A DNA stretch of 8,449 nucleotides from Tagaea sp. (GCA_023653245.1 JAMNXK010000063.1:1-8449); one strand, 5' to 3'; counted from the first letter of the stretch, positions 1 through 7,024 are shown. The notes: generated by a model from the sequence alone, not told the origin. Numbers and translations: made by a program.

Positions 1-100
1 ACGAGGTACGCCAGGCGCTTTGCGCCTCGGCGTAGCTGCGCGGCGCCTCGGCCAGGTATTCCACCATGTCGGCGATCAAAGGCTCGACGGGATCGGACAT
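1..100 (-). CDS. Small conserved-looking hypothetical protein, N-terminal part only (gene runs off the left edge)
   Basis: Thirty-three codons of open frame read leftwards from an ATG at 100 to the window edge, beginning MSDPVEPLIADMVEYLAEAP and continuing with an SYAEA segment and a WRTS segment. The start is well supported: GGAGG lies at 107-111 on the minus strand, six bases ahead of the ATG. The stop codon of the upstream TSUP transporter gene ends only two bases before this ATG, and the ribosome site sits inside the last codons of that gene, so the two are almost certainly co-transcribed and possibly translationally coupled. The acidic, helical start resembles small uncharacterised alphaproteobacterial proteins, but this is memory of general style, not a search. 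No function can be assigned from so short a piece. It is too short here to judge domain content or completeness. Confidence 0.72.
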   Translation of the reverse strand, partial: MSDPVEPLIADMVEYLAEAPRSYAEAQSAWRTS

Positions 101-102
101 CT

Positions 103-846
103 TCAACCTCCGAAAAGCAGATAGAGTCCGTGCGCCACGTACCACGCGCACACGCTCAGGATGATCCGGTCGGTCCAGCGGCGGAAATCGGTGTCGGTCA
201 TGCGCGCGAGCACGAGGCCGCCGAGCGTCGTGCCCGCCATCGCCACCGCGATCGCCAGCGCGTAGACCGGCGCGTCGTCGAGATCGGTCGCGCCGTAGAA
301 CCCGCCGAAATACACGACCTTGGCCGCGTGGCCGAAGACCTGGAACACGCCCTTGGTCGCGACGATCGCTTTGCGGTCGAGCCCGCCGCGCTGCAGGAAC
401 GTGTCGAGCAGCGGCCCGGGCGCGCCGCTGATCAACATCAGCGCCACGCAGACCACGCCGCACAGGAACGAGTCCCGCCCCTTGCGCGGATCGCCCTGGA
501 GGCGTTCGGGGATTCGCCGGAAGAGCAGCGGCAACAGCCCCAAGGCGAGCAACACGACCGCCCGGGACGGCACGAACTGCACGGCCAGGCAGCCGAGGAT
601 CGCGGCGAACCCGCCCGCGGAATAGAACGCCGTCGGCCGCCAAAGAATGTGCCGCCGCCACAAGAAGGCGCGCCATCCGTTCGCCGCCGTCTGCGTGACC
701 CCGTGCAGCGCCATCGCCGCCGGCACGGGCAGGAAGGCGAGCAGCGCGCCCATCAGGATGAGCCCGCCCGCCATGCCGAAAATGCCCGACAGGAACGAGG
801 TTCCCAAAATCAGCGCCGACAACCCGACCAGGCCGAGCGAAGTCAT
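103..846 (-). CDS. TSUP (TauE/SafE) family inner-membrane transporter
   Basis: The 247-residue product is very hydrophobic, with about seven or eight likely membrane segments, and is close to the usual size of the TauE/SafE family. This family exports or imports small anions such as sulfite, sulfoacetate or other organosulfur compounds; the substrate here is unknown. The first family-like glycine-rich segment is GIFGMAGG at residues 21-28, followed by a short loop and an ALHGVTQTAANGWRA stretch at 46-60. The second-half counterpart is SGAPGPLLDTF at 140-150, and an ATKGVFQVFGHAAKVVYF stretch (163-180) follows. The chosen start at 846 has GGAGG at 852-856, five bases upstream, and puts the protein directly into its first membrane helix. 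An in-frame ATG at 900 would add 18 charged residues and lies in the probable promoter, so I rejected it. The gene is divergent from the LysR regulator and is followed two bases later by a small gene. Confidence 0.87.
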   Translation of the reverse strand: MTSLGLVGLSALILGTSFLSGIFGMAGGLILMGALLAFLPVPAAMALHGVTQTAANGWRAFLWRRHILWRPTAFYSAGGFAAILGCLAVQFVPSRAVVLLALGLLPLLFRRIPERLQGDPRKGRDSFLCGVVCVALMLISGAPGPLLDTFLQRGGLDRKAIVATKGVFQVFGHAAKVVYFGGFYGATDLDDAPVYALAIAVAMAGTTLGGLVLARMTDTDFRRWTDRIILSVCAWYVAHGLYLLFGG

Positions 847-943
847 GCTTTCCTCCCGATCCCGACGATGCGCGCGCTTGGCCTGCCAGGCAATTCGCAT
901 TATCCTTTCCCGAGCATCGCATTTTTAGAGGGTCAGGATCGGG
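847..943. promoter_or_regulatory. Divergent promoter region between the TSUP transporter and LysR genes
   Basis: This 97-bp gap holds the start signals of two divergent genes. It contains the most AT-rich stretch nearby (about 892-928). On the minus strand GATAAT at 904-899 matches five of six bases of a sigma-70 minus-10 element and would start transcription roughly 45 bases ahead of the transporter ATG; no convincing minus-35 hexamer is visible. A short palindrome, GCCTG-C-CAGGC, covers 881-891, just downstream of that minus-10. The hexamer TCGCAT occurs at 895-900 and again at 917-922, a 22-base spacing, or about two helical turns. LysR regulators commonly bind such shared intergenic regions and control the divergent gene, so autoregulation plus control of the transporter is a reasonable inference. 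The exact operator is not certain. Confidence 0.5.
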
Positions 944-1855
944 ATGCGCCGCCTGCCTTATCTCAACGGCCTGCGCGCCTTCGAAGCCGTGGCGCGCGGG
1001 CGGTCGATCGCCGCGGCGTCCGCCGAGCTCGGCGTGGCGCCGGCGGCGGTCAGCCGCATGGTCAAGCTGCTCGAAGCGCGGATCGGCTTCGCGCTGTTCG
1101 CGCGTGGGCCCAACCGGCTCGTGCTCACCACGGCGGGTGGCGCCTATCGCGACGGGCTGACCGAGATTTTCGATCGCCTGGTCGACCTCACCGACCGCGC
1201 CGCGTCGCTCGCACGCCACCCGATCCTGACCATCGGTGCGGGCCCCACTTTCGCGTCGCGCTGGCTGATCCCGCGCCTGTCGAGCTTGCGCAAGGCCGTG
1301 CCGGGCGTGGATGTGCGCGTGACGGCGGGCGGGATCGCCGCCCCCTTCGCCGACGACTGGACCTGCGGCATCCGCTTGGGCGACGGCAATTGGCCGGGGC
1401 TGGTCGCGGTGCCGCTCTTCGCCGCCGAGCTGTCGCCGGTCGCCTCGCCGGCTTTCGCCAAGCGCCTGCGCGATCCCGCCGATCTTTCGCGCGTGCCGCT
1501 CTTGCGCGTCGCCCATTCGCCCGACGACTGGCGCTTGTGGGCGGAAGCGGCGGGCATTCCAGCACCCTCGGCTGCGGGGCCGACCTTCGAGTATTACGGT
1601 CAGGCGCTGCAGGCGGCGGCCGACGGGGTGGGCGTCGCGATGGGGGTGACGCCCTATATCGACGACGATCTCGCGACCGGGCGCTTGGCCGCGCCTTTCG
1701 CGTTGCGCGCGCCCAAACACAAAGGCTGGTTCCTGGTCCATCGCGCAAGGCGCGCGGGCGAGCCCGCCTTCGAGGCCTTCAAAGCGTGGATCACTTCACG
1801 GCGCGCCGGAACTCGACCGAATCGTCGGCGTCCGGAAAACCGCCATGCTCCTTGA
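944..1855 (+). CDS. LysR-family transcriptional regulator, GcvA-like subgroup
   Basis: The 303-residue product has the standard LysR length and layout. Residues about 5-64 form the winged helix-turn-helix, starting LPYLNGLRAFEAVARG, with the recognition region AAVSRMVKLLEARIG and the closing NRLVLTTAG. The effector-binding domain begins near residue 92 with ILTIGAGPTFASRWLIPRL and includes the CGIRLGDGNWPGL stretch at 141-153; these are typical of the GcvA/AmpR-like subgroup. The ligand cannot be read from the sequence. The ATG at 944 follows an AGGA five bases upstream. The gene is divergent from the TSUP transporter, which is its most likely target. The last 21 or so residues are Arg/Pro-rich and lie beyond the normal end of the domain; they are encoded in a 65-base region that overlaps, on the opposite strand, the end of the next gene. 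Confidence 0.9.
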   Translation: MRRLPYLNGLRAFEAVARGRSIAAASAELGVAPAAVSRMVKLLEARIGFALFARGPNRLVLTTAGGAYRDGLTEIFDRLVDLTDRAASLARHPILTIGAGPTFASRWLIPRLSSLRKAVPGVDVRVTAGGIAAPFADDWTCGIRLGDGNWPGLVAVPLFAAELSPVASPAFAKRLRDPADLSRVPLLRVAHSPDDWRLWAEAAGIPAPSAAGPTFEYYGQALQAAADGVGVAMGVTPYIDDDLATGRLAAPFALRAPKHKGWFLVHRARRAGEPAFEAFKAWITSRRAGTRPNRRRPENRHAP

Positions 1856-2186
1856 TCATGAAGGCCGGCCGGCCGGCGATCATGCGCAGCGACTTCTCCG
1901 CCGTCCGCGAAAGCGGAATGCGCACGTCCTTGCAATGGACGATCAAGGCGGCCGCGACTTCGGGCGCTTCGAAGCTCGCGCGCACGGTCCCACCGTCGTC
2001 CGTCTGCAGCACGACGGTCACGCGCAGCGTCTTGGCGTCGCATTGTAGCTTGGCGATCTGCCCGGGCGGCAGCGGATCCTTGCGCACCCGGCGATAGGCG
2101 CCCAGCGCGCGCACGAGCTCGCTTTCGCGGAAAAAGATCAGGCGGTACTCGTCCATGCCGGGCGGCAGAGCGGGTGCTTTTGCCAT
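1791..2186 (-). CDS. Hypothetical protein, second member of a tandem paralogous pair
   Basis: I do not recognise this 131-residue soluble protein. It has no signal peptide or membrane segment. It is clearly related to the product of the gene just upstream: EYRLIFF (13-19) matches EYRFVMF, TLRVTV (53-58) matches TLQVTL, and VAAALIVHCKD-VRIPL (77-92) matches VAAMIMRCKDKGVRLPL; an AGRPAFM segment (104-110) also has a counterpart. The shared CKD with its single cysteine and the VR-[IL]-PL motif look like the family signature. Two starts are possible: 2186 (used here) or an internal ATG at 2156 that aligns better with the neighbour's N-terminus. I prefer 2186 because bases around it, GACGGGCATGGC, are identical to those at the neighbour's start. 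No strong Shine-Dalgarno precedes either. The last 65 bases overlap the convergent LysR gene. The gene is probably co-transcribed with its neighbour, 12 bp upstream. Confidence 0.78.
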   Translation of the reverse strand: MAKAPALPPGMDEYRLIFFRESELVRALGAYRRVRKDPLPPGQIAKLQCDAKTLRVTVVLQTDDGGTVRASFEAPEVAAALIVHCKDVRIPLSRTAEKSLRMIAGRPAFMIKEHGGFPDADDSVEFRRAVK

Positions 2187-2198
2187 GCCCGTCGGGCC

Positions 2199-2567
2199 TC
2201 AGGCCGCGACCTGGGAGAGAATCTCGAACGCCAGCATGTCGGGCTCGGCGGGGCCGGCGATATGGATCGACATCGCCAGGCGGCCTTCGAGCAGATGCAT
2301 GTCCTTGCGCGACTTCAGCGGCAGGCGCACGCCCTTGTCCTTGCAGCGCATGATCATCGCCGCCACGACCGAACCCTTGTCGTAGACGAAGCGCTTGCGC
2401 CGCTCGTCCTTGCCGAAGGTCAAGGTCACTTGCAGCGTGTCGGTATCGACGTCGAATTCCGACGGCGGCACGGTCGGCGTCGGCACGCCGCGCTTGCGGT
2501 CGTAAACGACCAGCCCTTCGCGCACGTCGCGCCAGGAAAACATCACGAAACGGTACTCGCTGGCCAT
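2199..2567 (-). CDS. Hypothetical protein, first member of a tandem paralogous pair
   Basis: This 122-residue protein has no recognisable named domain, signal peptide or membrane helix. It begins MASEYRFVMFSW, has an alternating beta-like stretch DTLQVTLTFGKDERRKRFVYD (split about residues 43-63), then VVAAMIMRCKDKGVRLPLK (67-85) with one cysteine at 75, and ends in a short hydrophobic segment LAFEILSQV. The pattern suggests a small alpha/beta fold, which is inference only. It is a paralogue of the following gene, with the same order of conserved blocks. Its ATG at 2567 lacks a good Shine-Dalgarno (the nearest purine run, GGAG, is about 15 bases away) but is preceded by GACGGGC, as in the paralogue. 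It lies 79 bp downstream of the RND transporter gene on the same strand, so read-through from the pump operon is possible, though an AT-rich stretch with a palindrome just upstream suggests it has its own promoter. Confidence 0.8.
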   Translation of the reverse strand: MASEYRFVMFSWRDVREGLVVYDRKRGVPTPTVPPSEFDVDTDTLQVTLTFGKDERRKRFVYDKGSVVAAMIMRCKDKGVRLPLKSRKDMHLLEGRLAMSIHIAGPAEPDMLAFEILSQVAA

Positions 2568-2603
2568 GCCCGTCCGCCGACTCTCCGCAAGGAATACGGT
2601 CGA

Positions 2604-2619
2604 ACGTAACCTTATACGT
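2604..2619 (-). promoter_or_regulatory. Candidate promoter/operator ahead of the hypothetical pair: ACGTA-N6-TACGT palindrome
   Basis: In the 79-bp gap between the RND gene and the hypothetical pair, ACGTA at 2604-2608 is mirrored by TACGT at 2615-2619 with six bases between. On the minus strand the spacer and right arm contain TATAAG (2616-2611), a passable minus-10 element about 45 bases from the ATG at 2567. No matching minus-35 at proper spacing was found. The AT-rich patch stands out from its GC-rich surroundings, which fits a promoter with an overlapping operator, but the arms are short. Confidence 0.35.
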
Positions 2620-2646
2620 AGGCAGGCCGCAAGCTGGGCGAAGGCC

Positions 2647-5600
2647 TCACTCCGCCGGGGTGGGGGCGTGCGCCGGCGCCGCCTTGCGGAAGCGCTTGGA
2701 CAGCCCGCGCATCACCACGTAGAAGACCGGCGTCAGGAACAGGCCGAAAATCGTCACCCCGATCATGCCCGAGAACACGGCCGTGCCCAGGGATTGGCGC
2801 ATTTCCGCCCCCGGGCCCGTCGCGATCACCAGCGGTACGACGCCCAGAATGAACGCCAGTGCGGTCATCAGGATGGGGCGCAAGCGCAGCCGGCAGGCTT
2901 CGACCACGGCGGCGACCTGGTCCTTGCCCTCGTGCTCGAGCTGGCGGGCGAACTCGACAATCAGAATCGCGTTCTTGGCCGCGAGGCCGACGAGCACGAT
3001 CAGGCCGACCTGGACCAGGATGTTGTTGTCGAGCCCGCGGATCATCACGCCGACGAGGGCGGAGAGCACGCTCATCGGCACGATCAGCACGATCGCCAAG
3101 GGCAGGCCCCAGCTTTCGTACTGCGCCGCGAGCGCCAGGAACACGAACACGACCGCCAGCGCGAAGATGTAGACGGCCGTGTTGCCGACCAGCTTCTCCT
3201 GCAGCGCGAGCTCGGTCCATTCGAAGCCGATGCCCGCGGGCAGCGTTTCGGCCGCCAGACGCTCGACCGCGGCGATCGCCTCGCCCGAGGAAATGCCCGC
3301 CGCCGTCAGCTGGATCGGCACCGAAACATAGGCGTTGTAGCGCTGGACCAAATCGGGCCCGGCGGTGTCGCGGATATCGACGATCGTGCCCAGCGGCACG
3401 AGATCGCCGGTTGCCGAACGCACTTTGAGCCGCGCGATATCCTCGCGATCCACGCGATGGGCGCGGTCGGCTTGCGCGCGCACTTGGTACACGCGGCCGA
3501 AGGCGTTGAAGTCGTTCACGTAGGCGGTGCCGAGATTGAACTGCAGCGTCTCGAAGATGTTGCCGATCGGCACGTTGAGCATCTGTGCCTTGGTGCGATC
3601 GATCTCCAGATAGATCTGCGGCGTGCCGGCCGAGAAACTGGTGAACACCCCCACCAATCCGGGAATCTGCCGCATGCGCCCGATGAACTCGTTGGCCACT
3701 TCGAGCAGACGGCGCGGATCGTTCCCCGTGCGGTCCTGGAGCTGGAGCTTGAGCCCGCCGAGCGAGCCGATACCCGGCACCGAAGGCGGTGGAATGGGAA
3801 TGACGAACGCCTCCTGCACCGCGAGCGAACGGCCGAAGACTTGGCGCAGGATGGGGCCCACGCCCAAGCCTTCCTTGACGCGCTCGTCGAACGGCTTGAG
3901 GCCGATGAAGATCACCGCCGAATTGGGCGAGTTGGTGAACGTCGCGCCCGAGAACCCGGCGAAGGCGACCGAATCCTTCACGCCCGGCGTGGCCTGGAGG
4001 ATTTCGCTCATTTTGAGCGTGACCGCGTCGGTGCGTTCGAGCGACGCGCCATCCGGCAATTGGATCGCCACGATGCCGTAGCCGCGGTCGAGCGGCGGGA
4101 TGAAGCCGCGCGGCACCAAATTGCCGACATGGACCGTGAGCGCGGCGAGCCCCACATAGACGCCGAGCATCACGATCTTGCGCCGTGCGACCCAGCCGGC
4201 GGAGCGGGCGTAGCCGTTGCCCATCTTGTCGAAGCCGCGGTTGAACACGCGCGCGAACAGCGCGCCGGCCTTGGCGAACGGCCCCTTGGGCGCGTGGTGC
4301 GGATCGTGCTTCTTCAGGAGCATCGCGGCCAAGGCCGGCGACAGCGTGAGCGAATTGAACGCCGACAGCACCGTGGCCACGGCGATCGTGACCGCGAATT
4401 GCCGGTAGAACTGGCCCTGCAGCCCGGGCACGAAGGCCGTCGGGATGAACACGGCGGCGAGCACCACGGCGATGGCGATCACGGCCGTACCGACCTCGTC
4501 CATCGTCTTGTGGGCGGCATCGCGCGGATTCATCCCGTTGGCGATGTTGCGCTCGACGTTCTCGACCACCACGATCGCGTCGTCGACGACGATGCCGATC
4601 GCCAGGACCATGCCGAACAGCGTGAGCACGTTGAGCTGGAAGCCGAATTCCAGCATCACCGCGAAGGTGGCGATCAGCGACACCGGAATCGCCAGGATCG
4701 GAATCAGCGCCGCGCGCCAGGATTGCAGGAATACGAGCACGACCAGCGCCACCAGGAAAATCGCCTCGGCGAGCGTGACGTAGACCGCGTCGATCGATTC
4801 CTGGATGAATTCGGTCGGGTTGTAGACGACCTGGTAGTCCACGCCGACGGGGAAGTCGCGCTTCAATTCCGCCATGCGCGCGAGGATGCCGTTGGCGGTG
4901 GCCAAGGCGTTCGAGCCCGGACGCTGGAACACCGCCAGCGCCACGGCGGGCTTGCCGTTGAGGTAGGAGTTGGTGACGTATTCGCGTGCACCCAATTCGA
5001 CGCGCGCCACGTCGCGCAAGCGCACGATGCGCCCGTCGCCGCCCGAACGGACGATCACCTCGCGGAACTGGCGCGGATCGTCGAAGCGGCCTTGCGTCAG
5101 GATCGGGATCTGGAACGCGGCCCCGTCCGACGGCGGCGTGCCGAGCGCGCCGCCCGAAACCTGCACGTTCTGCTCGCGCAGCGCGCGCACCACGTCGCCC
5201 GCCGACAGGCCGTAGCCCGCCAGACGCTCGGGATCGAGCCACACGCGGATCGCGTATTCGCGCGCGCCGAACACGATGAGATCGCCCACGCCCTCGATAC
5301 GCAAGAGCTGGTCGCGCACGCGCAAGATCGCGTAGTTGGAGATGTAGAGCTGGTCGTAGCTCTCGTCGGGCGAGAGCATGTGCACGACCATCATCAGATT
5401 GGGCGAGCTTTTCTTCGTGACCACGCCGAGCTGGCGCACCGCTTCGGGCAGGCGCGGCAAGGCGACCTGCACGCGGTTCTGGACGAGCACTTGGGCGTTG
5501 TCGAGATTGGTGCCCGGCTTGAACGTGACGGTCAGCGCCATGCCGCCGTCGGCGGTGGCGTAGGAGGACATATAGAGCATGTCCTCCACGCCGTTGATTT

Positions 5601-5808
5601 CCTGTTCGAGCGGCGTGGCGACGGTGGACGCCACCGTTTCGGCGTCCGCCCCCGGATAGGCGGCCGTGACCTGGATCGTCGGCGGCGCGATCTCGGGATA
5701 CTCGGAGACGGGCAACGCCACGAAAGCGATGCCGCCCAGAATCACCATCACGATCGACACGACGATCGCGAAGATCGGCCGGTCGACGAAGAAATGGGCG
5801 AAGCGCAT
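2647..5808 (-). CDS. RND (HAE1) multidrug efflux transporter, inner-membrane pump subunit, MexF/OqxB-like
   Basis: The 1053-residue product is a full-length AcrB-type proton-driven exporter, which takes substrates from the inner membrane and periplasm. It starts MRFAHFFVDRPIFAIVVSIV, the usual cytoplasmic turn and first helix. The proton-relay pair is D409-D410 in GIVVDDAIVVVENVER (405-420), matching AcrB D407/D408, and the matching lysine of the second half is K945 in GLAAKNAILIVEF (941-953). Porter-domain stretches such as KKSSPNLMMVVHMLSP (132-147) and REQNVQVSGGALGTPP (211-226) resemble the MexF/OqxB branch, whose members export chloramphenicol, quinolones and trimethoprim; the substrate here is inferred only. 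The start at 5808 is chosen because it overlaps the adaptor gene's stop codon by one base (TGATG) and has GGGAGG upstream; a longer in-frame extension to 6003 is Arg/Pro-rich and antisense-like. All key residues are present and no frameshift is seen. The C-terminal tail is Ala/Pro-rich. Confidence 0.96.
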   Translation of the reverse strand: MRFAHFFVDRPIFAIVVSIVMVILGGIAFVALPVSEYPEIAPPTIQVTAAYPGADAETVASTVATPLEQEINGVEDMLYMSSYATADGGMALTVTFKPGTNLDNAQVLVQNRVQVALPRLPEAVRQLGVVTKKSSPNLMMVVHMLSPDESYDQLYISNYAILRVRDQLLRIEGVGDLIVFGAREYAIRVWLDPERLAGYGLSAGDVVRALREQNVQVSGGALGTPPSDGAAFQIPILTQGRFDDPRQFREVIVRSGGDGRIVRLRDVARVELGAREYVTNSYLNGKPAVALAVFQRPGSNALATANGILARMAELKRDFPVGVDYQVVYNPTEFIQESIDAVYVTLAEAIFLVALVVLVFLQSWRAALIPILAIPVSLIATFAVMLEFGFQLNVLTLFGMVLAIGIVVDDAIVVVENVERNIANGMNPRDAAHKTMDEVGTAVIAIAVVLAAVFIPTAFVPGLQGQFYRQFAVTIAVATVLSAFNSLTLSPALAAMLLKKHDPHHAPKGPFAKAGALFARVFNRGFDKMGNGYARSAGWVARRKIVMLGVYVGLAALTVHVGNLVPRGFIPPLDRGYGIVAIQLPDGASLERTDAVTLKMSEILQATPGVKDSVAFAGFSGATFTNSPNSAVIFIGLKPFDERVKEGLGVGPILRQVFGRSLAVQEAFVIPIPPPSVPGIGSLGGLKLQLQDRTGNDPRRLLEVANEFIGRMRQIPGLVGVFTSFSAGTPQIYLEIDRTKAQMLNVPIGNIFETLQFNLGTAYVNDFNAFGRVYQVRAQADRAHRVDREDIARLKVRSATGDLVPLGTIVDIRDTAGPDLVQRYNAYVSVPIQLTAAGISSGEAIAAVERLAAETLPAGIGFEWTELALQEKLVGNTAVYIFALAVVFVFLALAAQYESWGLPLAIVLIVPMSVLSALVGVMIRGLDNNILVQVGLIVLVGLAAKNAILIVEFARQLEHEGKDQVAAVVEACRLRLRPILMTALAFILGVVPLVIATGPGAEMRQSLGTAVFSGMIGVTIFGLFLTPVFYVVMRGLSKRFRKAAPAHAPTPAE

Positions 5809-6959
5809 CAGCGCGCCTCCCGCACGGGCGGCAGCTCGACCGGCTGGGGCGTCACGCGCCCGCCCGGGCGCACGCGCTGCAGGCCGGCGATCACGATCGT
5901 CTCCGAGCCGTCGAGGCCGTCGCGGATCACGCGATAGCCGTCGTGGCGCGGGCCCGGGCGGACCGGGCGCGGGGCGACCGCGCCGTCGGCGGCCACGACC
6001 CAAACGACGCGCCGGTCGAGGTCGGCGGAGATCGCTTCGTCGGGCACCAGCACGGCGCGATAGGGATTGCCGCCGGGAACCTGCACGCGCCCGAACATGC
6101 CCGGTGCGAGGAACACGTCGCGGTTCTCCACCGTGGCGCGGATGCGCATCGTGCCGGTGGCTTGGTCGAGGCGGCTATCGACGAAATCGACCAGGCCCTT
6201 GCGGGTCATGTTGCGCTCGTCGGCCACGCCGATCAGGACTTCGAGCACGCCGGGCCGTTCGCGCGGGTTGGTCATGCCGCCCGCCACGCGCACCGAGCGC
6301 GCGTAAGCGAGGTAGGCGCGCTCGTCGATGTCGAAATAGAACTTGATCGGATCGAGCGTGACGATGGTGGCGAGCAGCGTCTGATCGGCGGCGACCAGAT
6401 TGCCTTCGGAGACGAGCTTGCGCCCGATACGCCCCGAGATCGGCGCGCGCACGTCGGTGAAGCTCACGTTGAGCCGCGCGGTTTCCAGCTCGGCGCGCAG
6501 GCCGGCGATGTCGGCTTGGGCCTGAAGGAATTGCTGGCGCGTCTGTTCGAGCTGGCGCTCGGGCGCCGTGCCCGAGCGCGCCAAGCGCTCGTAGCGCTCC
6601 ATGTCCGAACGGAAGAAGTCGAGCCGCGTCTGGGCCGCGTTCACCGCCGCTTGCCCGCGCGCGAGGGCCGCGTTGTAGGTGCGCTTGTCGATGGCGAACA
6701 GGATCTCGCCCTCGCGCACGATCTGGCCGTCGCGGAAGCGCACGGCTTCCAGATAGCCCGACACGCGCGCGCGCAGATCGACCGACTCGGCCGCTTCGAA
6801 CCGGCCGGTGAACTCGTCGCGATCGACGATGTCCTTGACCACGGGCTTGGCCACCGTGACCGGCGGCGGCGGACCGCCCGGCCCCATCTGGGCGAAAGCC
6901 GCAGACGCGCACAACATCGCGGCGACCGTGACGGCCGCCAGTTTCAATTCGACTCGCAT
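5808..6959 (-). CDS. RND efflux periplasmic adaptor (membrane fusion protein), MexE/OqxA-like
   Basis: The 383-residue product bridges an RND pump and an outer-membrane channel. It opens with a signal peptide ending AFA before Q24, followed by a Gly/Pro-rich linker. Cys17 lies in the hydrophobic core but is not in a lipobox (preceded by AML), so this looks like a secreted or signal-anchored protein and not a lipoprotein like AcrA. The first lipoyl half is DEFTGRFEAAESVDLRARVSGYL to about residue 90 (split at 48-70), then a Gln/Ala/Glu-rich coiled-coil hairpin at about 95-165, then the second lipoyl half SFTDVRAPISGRIGRKLVSEG (about 166-186), a beta-barrel domain and a membrane-proximal domain. 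Start choice: the ATG at 6959 leads straight into the signal peptide and has GAGAGGG upstream; an earlier ATG at 6992 would add 11 residues before the signal and lacks a ribosome site. Its stop overlaps the RND start by one base. Confidence 0.94.
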   Translation of the reverse strand: MRVELKLAAVTVAAMLCASAAFAQMGPGGPPPPVTVAKPVVKDIVDRDEFTGRFEAAESVDLRARVSGYLEAVRFRDGQIVREGEILFAIDKRTYNAALARGQAAVNAAQTRLDFFRSDMERYERLARSGTAPERQLEQTRQQFLQAQADIAGLRAELETARLNVSFTDVRAPISGRIGRKLVSEGNLVAADQTLLATIVTLDPIKFYFDIDERAYLAYARSVRVAGGMTNPRERPGVLEVLIGVADERNMTRKGLVDFVDSRLDQATGTMRIRATVENRDVFLAPGMFGRVQVPGGNPYRAVLVPDEAISADLDRRVVWVVAADGAVAPRPVRPGPRHDGYRVIRDGLDGSETIVIAGLQRVRPGGRVTPQPVELPPVREAR

Positions 6960-7024
6960 GCACCCCACCCTCTCGCCCACCACGAGGCGCATGCGGAATT
7001 CGCCGTCGCACGCGTGGGCAAATC

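Noticed and set aside
847..900. An extended transporter start at 900, adding 18 residues.
   Set aside because: The added segment is charged, overlaps the probable minus-10 element, and the ATG at 846 has a far better ribosome site.
944..1855. The LysR gene as a MexT-like activator of the MexEF-like pump.
   Set aside because: It is over 5 kb from the adaptor start, lies beyond convergent genes, is divergent from a TSUP transporter, and looks GcvA-like.
130..2097. A 655-codon plus-strand frame crossing the transporter and LysR genes.
   Set aside because: It crosses two real genes of opposite strand, is Arg/Gln/His-rich and lacks any domain.
2624..2647. AGGCC/GGCCT inverted repeat at the end of the RND gene as a terminator.
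   Set aside because: The stem is only five bases with a 14-base loop, overlaps the stop codon and has no T tract.
2612..5242. An 876-codon minus-strand frame overlapping the RND gene.
   Set aside because: Arg/Ala/Gly-rich out-of-frame shadow of the same strand; it has no membrane segments or motifs.
2566..5937. An 1123-codon plus-strand open frame antisense to the RND gene.
   Set aside because: Its product is a His/Arg/Asp/Glu-rich, low-complexity chain with no domain, the standard shadow of a high-GC gene. The opposite strand encodes a full RND pump with all key residues.
5809..6003. A 65-residue N-terminal extension of the RND protein.
   Set aside because: It is Arg/Pro/Ala-rich and lies within the adaptor gene in another frame; the canonical RND start MRFAHFFVDRP is at 5808 with a good ribosome site.
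6907..6912. Lipobox at Cys17 of the adaptor protein.
   Set aside because: The residues before the cysteine are A-M-L, and Leu at minus one does not fit the lipobox; a later AFA-Q site fits ordinary signal peptidase.
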